A stretch of DNA of 24,268 nt, taken from positions 1 to 24,268 of the forward strand of contig JBKPDW010000508.1 in assembly GCA_046728115.1 (NCBI GenBank), read 5' to 3'. Below are positions 7,677 through 14,070 of the stretch, one piece after another. The position numbers were made by a program, and so were the translations under genes. The stretch's first letter is position 1. Each line of letters starts with the position of its first letter. Source of the DNA: CAVSWN01 sp046728115 (lineage in GTDB: Bacteria; Acidobacteriota; Vicinamibacteria; Vicinamibacterales; CAVVIG01). Under the pieces are notes generated by a model. That model was not told the origin of the DNA, made no database searches, and was given only the letters and a program-made list of their open reading frames with translations.

Positions 7677-9304
7677 GCATTGAACGGCTGCTCGTCGACA
7701 GCACGCTCAAGGTCTCGCTGATCGTTTTCGTCGCGCTCGCCGGGGCGGCGATGCTGCGGCGGCGATCGGCCGCGCTGCGTCACTGGATTCTGGCCGCGGC
7801 GCTCCTCTGCGCGGCGGCGACGCCGGCGTTGCGCTTCGTCGTACCCGCCTGGGAGGTGCGTCCCGCCGCCGTATCGGACGCGGTCCTGCAGGTGCTGCCG
7901 GAGCCGCCCGTCCACGCTGCGTCGTCGACCGGCGCGCCCCGTCGGAAACCGGAAACGAGCGTCCGGTTTCTGGCGTGGATCTGGTGGGTGGGCTTCTCCG
8001 TGAACCTCGGCATGCTGGCGATGGGCCTCTCGAGGCTGTGGTGGTTGGCGTCGCGCGCGCGTGGCAACGAGGATGCGAGGTGGACCGCCGCGGCCGATGA
8101 AATCGCGGGACGGTATGGCATTCGCCGTGCGGTCGCCTTGTTGCAGAGCGATCACCCGACGCTGCTGGTCACGTGGGGCTTAGTCGCGCCAAAAGTGATA
8201 CTGCCGGCCGGCGCCCAGACGTGGAGCGACGAGCGAATGCGGATTGTCATCGGCCACGAACTTGCTCACATCCATCGGCGAGATTGGGCCGTCCTCATCC
8301 TCTCGAGTCTGTTGCGCGCGGCCCACTGGTTCAATCCTCTCGTCTGGATCGCGTGCGCGCGGCTGCGTCGCGAGAGCGAGCACGCGTGCGACGATGCCGT
8401 GCTGAGTCTGGGAATCAACCGGACGACGTACGCATCCGAACTGGTCGATCTGGCGCGGACGTTCAATGCGTATCGACGAACGAGCTTCGAAATGTCCCCC
8501 GCGCCGGCTATGGCGCGTCGTTCGAATCTGGAAAGGAGAGTTCGAGCCATGTTGAACGCGGAAGGCAATCGCAGGCCCGTCACACGCGCCGCGGCCATCG
8601 CGATCGCGAGCGGACTGCTGGCGGTGACGCTGCCACTGGCCGGTCTGGGGGCGCAGAGTGGGCCGGCGAGTTTCTCCGGAACGCTGCAGGACATGATCGG
8701 CCGGGTCATGCCGGATGTGGTGATGACATTGACCCACACGGAGTCTGGTGCAACCGTTCAGGGCCGCAGCGATGGCAACGGGCTGTTTGCCTTTTCGGGT
8801 CTGCCTGCCGGCGACTACGAGCTGGAGGTGCCTACACCTGGCTTTCAGCCGAAGTATCGCATCGCGCTGAGGGCCGGGCAGCAGCTGCAGCAGCCGGTTA
8901 CCCTTCAGCTGGGCACACTGCAAGAGACTATTAACGTCGTGAAGTCGGCCGCGGCGCCGGCGCCGAGACCGGTTCGTGAGGACATCGCGACCGCTCCGCG
9001 TCAGCCCGGACCATGCGATCTGTCGACGATCGGCGGTTGCATCGAGCCGCCGATGAAGATTTACGACGCGAGGCCGCGCTATCCCGACGGGCGCAGCGAG
9101 AACGTGACAATCGAACTTCGCGCGCGGATCGGTACCGATGGCCGCGTGAAATCGGCCGACCCCTTGATGACGGCTACAGGAGACCGCGATTTCGCGGACG
9201 CAGCCGCGGAAGCGGTCAAGCAGTGGCGGTTCACGACCACCTACCTCGATGGCGTGCCGGTTGAAGTCGAGATGAAAGTGACCATCTACTTCCGCGCCGA
9301 ATGA
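7673..9304 (+). CDS. M56 (BlaR1-like) membrane peptidase fused to carboxypeptidase-regulatory-like and TonB-C domains
   Basis: A 543-residue protein in three parts. Residues 1-325 form the M56 integral-membrane zinc peptidase: hydrophobic helices at about 10-27, 36-54, 101-124 and 305-325, the zinc motif HELAH at 195-199, then ESEHACDDAVL (234-244) supplying the third-ligand Glu and the conserved Asp pair. Residues 330-415 form a small beta-sandwich like carboxypeptidase regulatory domains (SDGNGLFAFSGLPAGDYELEV). Residues 462-543 match a TonB C-terminal domain (RPRYPDG, then GRVKSADPL, AVKQWRF). The penicillin-binding sensor domain of true BlaR1 is missing, so the input signal is something else. 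Its start overlaps the repressor stop (ATGA) with GGAAGGG at 7661-7667, so the two are co-translated. It probably cleaves or triggers cleavage of the repressor. How a TonB-C end serves the sensing is unknown. Confidence 0.92.
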   Translation: MSIERLLVDSTLKVSLIVFVALAGAAMLRRRSAALRHWILAAALLCAAATPALRFVVPAWEVRPAAVSDAVLQVLPEPPVHAASSTGAPRRKPETSVRFLAWIWWVGFSVNLGMLAMGLSRLWWLASRARGNEDARWTAAADEIAGRYGIRRAVALLQSDHPTLLVTWGLVAPKVILPAGAQTWSDERMRIVIGHELAHIHRRDWAVLILSSLLRAAHWFNPLVWIACARLRRESEHACDDAVLSLGINRTTYASELVDLARTFNAYRRTSFEMSPAPAMARRSNLERRVRAMLNAEGNRRPVTRAAAIAIASGLLAVTLPLAGLGAQSGPASFSGTLQDMIGRVMPDVVMTLTHTESGATVQGRSDGNGLFAFSGLPAGDYELEVPTPGFQPKYRIALRAGQQLQQPVTLQLGTLQETINVVKSAAAPAPRPVREDIATAPRQPGPCDLSTIGGCIEPPMKIYDARPRYPDGRSENVTIELRARIGTDGRVKSADPLMTATGDRDFADAAAEAVKQWRFTTTYLDGVPVEVEMKVTIYFRAE

Positions 9305-9326
9305 TGTACGACGCCCGGGACGCGAT

Positions 9327-9351
9327 GAGGGGATTCGTCAAGGGTCCCCTC
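9327..9351 (+). terminator. Possible terminator hairpin after the BlaI-M56 operon
   Basis: GAGGGGA (9327-9333) pairs with TCCCCTC (9345-9351) around an 11-base loop, 22 bp after the stop of the M56 gene. There is no T-run after it, so its activity as an intrinsic terminator is doubtful. It overlaps the start of the permease relic. Confidence 0.3.
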
Positions 9352-9429
9352 GTCGCTGGGGCACTGGGGTCGTACGTGCCGGCTCGGCGTGCTGCGTCCT
9401 TCGATTGGATTGTGGCATTACGTTCCGCG
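9349..9429 (+). pseudogene. Relic of an ADOP-family permease C-terminus
   Basis: In the short gap between the M56 and CocE-type genes, the plus-strand frame through 9349-9429 encodes LVAGALGSYVPARRAASFD followed by WIVALRS. This is the characteristic end of ADOP/FtsX-type permeases; the two intact copies in the window end PARRAASVDLMSMLRKE and VPARRATSVDPTEALRDV. No permease sequence is visible before it and the frame runs on without the expected stop, so only the last 27 or so codons survive. It suggests that a third permease gene once stood here on the plus strand and was deleted, with the M56 gene ending just before the scar. Confidence 0.65.
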
Positions 9430-9463
9430 AGCTGTTCAGGCAAGCGAGTGATACTCTTACCGC

Positions 9464-11365
9464 GTGCGATCCGCATTCGCCGTCATGACCGCCGCGGCTG
9501 TCTTCTGGCTCGCTCCCGCGATGCCGGCGCAGGCGCCGTACGACGTGAAGGCGAACTACGCGAAGCGGGAACTGTACATTCCGATGCGCGACGGCGTGAA
9601 GCTGTTCACGATCGTCTACTCGCCGAAAGACGCGTCGCGCCGCTATCCGCTGCTCATGACTCGCACGGCCTACGGCATCGCGCCGTACGGAGCCGAGAAT
9701 TACCGCACCGTGCTTGGACCGAACAACGAGTTCGCTCGAGAAGGCTACATCTTCGTCTACCAGGACACGCGCGGCAAGTTCAAGTCTGAGGGCGAGTTCG
9801 TCCACCACGTGCCGATCGTCAAGGGTTCGTCGAAGCCGAACGAGAGCACCGACACCTGGGACACGATCGATTGGCTCGTCAAGAACATTCCGAACAACAA
9901 CGGGCGCGTCGGCCAGTACGGGATCTCGTGGGCCGGGTGGGAAGTGTCACAGGGCATGATCGATGCGCACCCTGCGCTCAAGGCATCCTCGCCGCAGGCT
10001 CCGCCGCAGGATCAGTTCCAGGGCGACGACTACCACTCCAACGGCGCCTACCAGTTGATGTACGGGTTCAACTGGATGTCCACGAACGCACGCGCGCGCG
10101 TCGCGCCGTCCGAGCGGCGGGTCGAGCGGTTCGACTACGGCACACCCGACGGATATCGATTCTTCCTCGAGCTCGGCGCCGCCGCGAACGCCGAGAAGTA
10201 CTTCGCGGACGATGTGCCGACGTATCACGATCACATGACGCATCCGACCTACGACGAGTACTGGCAGGCGCGCAACGTGCCGAAGGACCTCGTCGGGATC
10301 GCCCATCCGGTCCTGATCGTCGCCGCATGGTTCGATGCCCAGGATTTCTACGGTCCGTTCCGAATGTACCGGGCGCTCAAGGACAAGAACCCGCGCAGCA
10401 AGACCACGCTGGTGGTAGGACCGTGGCAGCACGGCGGCTGGGCCAGCGGCGACGGTGCGACATTGGGCCACATCGACTTCGCGTCGAAAACCGCCGAGCG
10501 GTACCGCACCGAGATTGAGTTGCCGTTTTTCAACTTCTACCTCAAGGACAAAGGTCCGGCTAAAGCCCGACACTACCGCGACGATCTCGATCGCTTGAAT
10601 CTGCCTGAAGCGATCGTGTTCGAGACCGGCGCGAACCGGTGGCACGACTACGACCAGTGGCCGCCTAAGGCCGCGCGTCCGCGGAACCTGTACCTGCAGG
10701 CCGACGGACGGCTGGCGTTCGCCCCGCCGACCGCCACGAGCGAGGCTGCTGATGCGTACCTGAGCGACCCCGGTAAGCCCGTGCCGTACACCGCGGAGGT
10801 GACGACGACCGAGGGGCATGTCTTCATGGTCGAGGATCAGCGCTTCGTCGCCGGACGGCCTGATGTGCTCGTGTACGAAACGCCGCCGCTTGCCGAGAAT
10901 CTGACCGTGGCCGGGCCGATCGACGTGACGCTCAACGTTGCGACGACGGGGACGGATGCCGACTGGGTGGTGAAGTTGATCGACGTCTACCCGGGCAACG
11001 CACCCGACCCGTCGCCGAACCCGTCACGCGTGAAAATGGGGCACTTTCAGATGCTGCTGGCGGGCGACATTCTGCGAGGGAAGTTCCGGAACAGCCTCAG
11101 CGCACCGGAGCCGATGGTTCCGAATCAGCCCACGAAGCTGACGTTTACGCTCGGCGACAAGTACCACACATTTCTGAAGGGCCATCGGGCGATGGTCCAG
11201 GTTCAGAGCTCGTGGTTTCCGATGTTCGATCGCAATCCGCAGACCTTCGTGGACATCTACCACGCAAAGCCGTCCGACTATCAGAAGGCGACGCACACCA
11301 TCTTTCGATCGGCATCGCTACCATCGTTCGTCACGCTGCCGATCCTGGAGTCAACGAGCCGGTAG
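9464..11365 (+). CDS. Exported CocE/NonD-family (X-Pro dipeptidyl-peptidase S15-like) hydrolase
   Basis: A 633-residue secreted alpha/beta-hydrolase. A signal peptide covers about residues 1-22 (hydrophobic TAAAVFWLAPAMPA), then the core begins with YIPMRDGVKL. The catalytic nucleophile is Ser155 in GQYGISWAGW, the acid probably Asp291 or Asp294 (AAWFDAQDFYG), and the base His323 (GPWQHGG). The C-terminal third (about 430-625) is the jelly-roll domain of the family, with VAGPIDVTLNVATTGTDADW. Relatives cleave acyl esters or amides such as cocaine esterase, alpha-amino-acid ester hydrolases and glutaryl acylases, or X-Pro dipeptides; which applies here cannot be read from sequence. The GTG start at 9464 gives a complete signal peptide; an ATG at 9485 would shorten it. 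No strong ribosome site is seen. Its end overlaps the convergent M1 fusion gene by 15 bp. Confidence 0.93.
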   Translation: MRSAFAVMTAAAVFWLAPAMPAQAPYDVKANYAKRELYIPMRDGVKLFTIVYSPKDASRRYPLLMTRTAYGIAPYGAENYRTVLGPNNEFAREGYIFVYQDTRGKFKSEGEFVHHVPIVKGSSKPNESTDTWDTIDWLVKNIPNNNGRVGQYGISWAGWEVSQGMIDAHPALKASSPQAPPQDQFQGDDYHSNGAYQLMYGFNWMSTNARARVAPSERRVERFDYGTPDGYRFFLELGAAANAEKYFADDVPTYHDHMTHPTYDEYWQARNVPKDLVGIAHPVLIVAAWFDAQDFYGPFRMYRALKDKNPRSKTTLVVGPWQHGGWASGDGATLGHIDFASKTAERYRTEIELPFFNFYLKDKGPAKARHYRDDLDRLNLPEAIVFETGANRWHDYDQWPPKAARPRNLYLQADGRLAFAPPTATSEAADAYLSDPGKPVPYTAEVTTTEGHVFMVEDQRFVAGRPDVLVYETPPLAENLTVAGPIDVTLNVATTGTDADWVVKLIDVYPGNAPDPSPNPSRVKMGHFQMLLAGDILRGKFRNSLSAPEPMVPNQPTKLTFTLGDKYHTFLKGHRAMVQVQSSWFPMFDRNPQTFVDIYHAKPSDYQKATHTIFRSASLPSFVTLPILESTSR

Positions 11366-13969
11366 CGCAGTTGTCTTCGCTGCCTGCTGGCGGGCCACGT
11401 TGACGTAGTACAAGTCCGTCGCGACCTCGAATTCCTCCTGACCGAGCGGCGTTTTCATCGTCGTCCACGCCGCCGTCGTCGGCTCGATGATCTGCCAGTT
11501 CTTTCGGGTGCCGACTCTGATCGGCATCGCGAACGCCGGCTCGTCGGCTTTCCACCGATACGAGACCGAGCCTTCGGCGTCGTTGAAGCTGAGTTCCAGC
11601 GTGGGGATGTTCTCGTGCCTGAGGTACTGATCGAAAATCGGCGTCAGATCGCGGCCAAGCTGCGCGTTGACGAACGACACGATGTCCTCGGTCATGATGT
11701 TCTGGTACTTGAAATGCTGAAAGACGTCGTGCAGCAGCTTCCACCAGCGGGCATCGTTGTTGACGACGCTGCGCAGCGTGTTGAGAAAAAGCGCGCCCTT
11801 GAAATACATGTCCTGCGGCGGCGTCCGATGGATGCCGCGTTTGGTGATGATCGGTTCGCGATTACGAACCTTCGACTTGTAGCCGTTCAGGTACTTCAGC
11901 GCGTCGTCATGGCCGAACACGTGCTCGACGTAGAGGCCTTCGAGGTACGTCGTCCAGCCCTCGTGAATCCACATATCGGATACGTCGGCGGCTGAGACGG
12001 CATTGCCGAACCACTCGTGGCCGCTCTCGTGGATGATGATGAAGTCGAACTTCAGGCTGACGCCGACGCCGGTCCAGTCGCGCTCCAGGTAGCCGTTGGC
12101 GAAGTGATTGCCGTACGTCACCGCGCTTTGATGCTCCATGCCTGAGTAGGGCGCTTCGATCAGCTTGTAGCCGTCCTTCTTGAACGGATACTCGCCGAAA
12201 TACTTCTGGTAGGCCTCGAGCATCGGTTTGGCCTGGGCAAACTGCACGCGCGCGTGATCGAGACTGCCGGGCAAGACGTAGAAGTCGAGCGGCAGATCGC
12301 CCAACTTGTCGGCGAAGTGGGTGTAGTTGCCGATGTTGAGCGAGACGTCGTACGAGTTGATCGGATACTGCACGAGCCAATCCCACCGCGTGTAGCCGTC
12401 GCCGAGGTTGGTCCTGCCGATGAATTTCCCGTTCGAAACATCCACGAGATCGTTCGGTATGGCCACGCTGATTTCCATGCGCTCGACCTCGTCGCGCCAC
12501 TGATCCTTGTTCGGCCACCAGACGGCGGCGCCTTCACCTTCGCAGGCGGTGTTGATCCACGGTTTGCCGGTCGGATCCTTTCGGAACGCCATGCCCCCAA
12601 ATCGTCCCTGCTCCTTCGGCGATCCCGAATAGTAGAAATCGATCGAGTACTCGCGGCCGGTCTTCAGCGTTTCCGGAAAATCGACGAACACCGCGTTGAA
12701 TTCCCGCTCGTACTCGAGCGGCGTCGCGTTGAACAGAATCTTGTCGACGTTGAGGTTCGCGTAGAGATCGAGCTGTATCCTGGTGGCGTCCGCGAGCATC
12801 TTGAAACTGATCGTATTCTTGCCCTCGATGGTTTTCTTCTCGGGATCGACTCGAACGTCCAGGTGGTAGTAGAGGAGATCGTTATTCGCCCGATACGGTC
12901 CGTACTCTCCACGCAGCACTTCGTCACGCGCGGCGGGACGCGCGACTCGTTTCTTCTCGACGTACCTGGCACGCAGGACGTCGAGCAGCCGCGCGTCCAC
13001 CAGCCCCGCCGCGTTGCCCTGATAGTTGAGATTGTGATCGGCGCGGAACTTGTCCACCGCCGCGATCGTTTCGTCGTCGTACAACGGCGTCAGCGTGGGA
13101 GGCTCCGGAAACGTTGCGAGCTCAGGACGCCAGTAGCCGACGGTATGAAGCATGCGCTTCAGCTCGACGACGTCCGGGCCCTCGATACGCGAGAAACTGC
13201 GGTACCCGAGCCGCCGTCCCGTCGTGTAGTAGATCCTCTTGAGCTCGGCGACCGGCTCCGGGTTCTCCCCGACCTCGATCGCCAGCGAGACGTAGTCGCC
13301 GGCGCGGCCGGGATCGTTCGGGTCGGCGATCTTGATCGCGGCCGACTGCAGGTTGCCCCAGCGGCGATCGCCGCCCCGCGCGTGGCCGGCTTCGATCGCG
13401 AGGATCATCCGCTCGGCGAGCGGCATGCCCGTACCTTCAGTGGCCTCGAACTGCGACGCGACCGCATCGACGACTTCCGGCCCGACCATGGTGTTGGCCT
13501 GCACCGTGTAATTGCGTCCCTGCCGGCTCCCGGCCCAGTTGCTGTTCTGCTTTCCCGTGTGTGCAGCCGAGCGGCCCTTCATATCGATCACACCGACCTG
13601 ACGCGACTCGCGCCGGTCGTCGTCTTTGAGCAGCTCCGTCAGCACGGCCTGCGGTTCGACCCCTTTCGCCAGGAGATCGAGTCCGCGCGGACCGTAGGCG
13701 ACGACGGTTGACGCCTGCGTGCAGACGGCACCCACGCCGGCACGGACGTGCGGCACAGCGCGGCCGACAAACGGCACGCGCGTCGTCACGGCTGCGCCTG
13801 ACTGTCCTGTGGCCGGGTCGATGGCGCAGATCGAGAAGGTCGAATACTGCGGCAGCCCCTCGTCGTTGATGATCACGCCATCCGCCGCACGCTGCTGGCC
13901 GGACATGAAGACCGGCGACATGAGGCCGATGGCGATGACGAGGACGGCGGTGAAACGGCAGGCGAGCAT
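11351..13969 (-). CDS. Exported DUF1028 / peptidoglycan-binding-like / M1 aminopeptidase fusion
   Basis: An 872-residue secreted protein in three parts. After a signal peptide (MLACRFTAVLVIAIG, to about 26), residues about 43-216 match DUF1028 (YSTFSICAIDP, VGAVCTQAS, YGPRGLDLL, RQVGVIDMKG, AERMILAIEAGHARGGD), a family I recall in the Ntn-hydrolase clan. Residues about 260-335 resemble the peptidoglycan-binding-2 module that often follows DUF1028 (GPDVVELKRMLHTVGYW). From about 363 an M1 peptidase follows: GMEHQS (610-615) in place of the usual GAMEN, the zinc motif HESGH at 647-651 (HExxHx18E) and Glu670 (IHEG). The ATG at 13967-13969 has AGGAGG (13974-13979) four bases upstream, which decides the start over a longer frame to 14056. 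M1 enzymes trim N-terminal residues of peptides; the DUF1028 role is unknown. It may act on peptides or wall fragments in the periplasm. Confidence 0.9.
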   Translation of the reverse strand: MLACRFTAVLVIAIGLMSPVFMSGQQRAADGVIINDEGLPQYSTFSICAIDPATGQSGAAVTTRVPFVGRAVPHVRAGVGAVCTQASTVVAYGPRGLDLLAKGVEPQAVLTELLKDDDRRESRQVGVIDMKGRSAAHTGKQNSNWAGSRQGRNYTVQANTMVGPEVVDAVASQFEATEGTGMPLAERMILAIEAGHARGGDRRWGNLQSAAIKIADPNDPGRAGDYVSLAIEVGENPEPVAELKRIYYTTGRRLGYRSFSRIEGPDVVELKRMLHTVGYWRPELATFPEPPTLTPLYDDETIAAVDKFRADHNLNYQGNAAGLVDARLLDVLRARYVEKKRVARPAARDEVLRGEYGPYRANNDLLYYHLDVRVDPEKKTIEGKNTISFKMLADATRIQLDLYANLNVDKILFNATPLEYEREFNAVFVDFPETLKTGREYSIDFYYSGSPKEQGRFGGMAFRKDPTGKPWINTACEGEGAAVWWPNKDQWRDEVERMEISVAIPNDLVDVSNGKFIGRTNLGDGYTRWDWLVQYPINSYDVSLNIGNYTHFADKLGDLPLDFYVLPGSLDHARVQFAQAKPMLEAYQKYFGEYPFKKDGYKLIEAPYSGMEHQSAVTYGNHFANGYLERDWTGVGVSLKFDFIIIHESGHEWFGNAVSAADVSDMWIHEGWTTYLEGLYVEHVFGHDDALKYLNGYKSKVRNREPIITKRGIHRTPPQDMYFKGALFLNTLRSVVNNDARWWKLLHDVFQHFKYQNIMTEDIVSFVNAQLGRDLTPIFDQYLRHENIPTLELSFNDAEGSVSYRWKADEPAFAMPIRVGTRKNWQIIEPTTAAWTTMKTPLGQEEFEVATDLYYVNVARQQAAKTTALPAR

Positions 13970-13995
13970 GCTTCCTCCTGCCGCCGATCCTATTC

Positions 13996-14063
13996 GACCT
14001 CCGTTCCTGCGGCGACCTCCGTCCCACCCACAAGGGACGGAGGTTGCGCCGGGCACGGAGGTC
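13996..14063. repeat. Nested 68-bp imperfect palindrome
   Basis: Four copies of an 8-mer, ACCTCCGT twice (13997-14004, 14015-14022) then its complement ACGGAGGT twice (14037-14044, 14055-14062), share one centre of symmetry at about 14029.5. The inner stem is a perfect 11 bp (14015-14025 with 14034-14044) around an 8-base loop; the outer stem (13996-14004 with 14055-14063) is a perfect 9 bp, with partial pairing between. It fills most of the 101-bp gap after the ADOP copy 2 stop and 26 bp before the M1 fusion's ATG. It could act as a terminator without T-run, a transcript-end stabiliser, or be a REP-type element. Confidence 0.75.
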
Positions 14064-14070
14064 AGGCCGG

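Noticed and set aside
1087..9304. A beta-lactam resistance locus (metallo-beta-lactamase fold genes plus BlaI and BlaR1-like genes)
   Set aside because: The hydrolases are about twice the size of beta-lactamases and carry unrelated domains, the M56 protein lacks the penicillin-sensing domain, and the genes are on different strands and 3 kb apart.
12254..13711. 485-residue plus-strand frame opposite the DUF1028-M1 fusion
   Set aside because: Composition is that of an antisense shadow, and the minus strand shows clear M1 and DUF1028 motifs.
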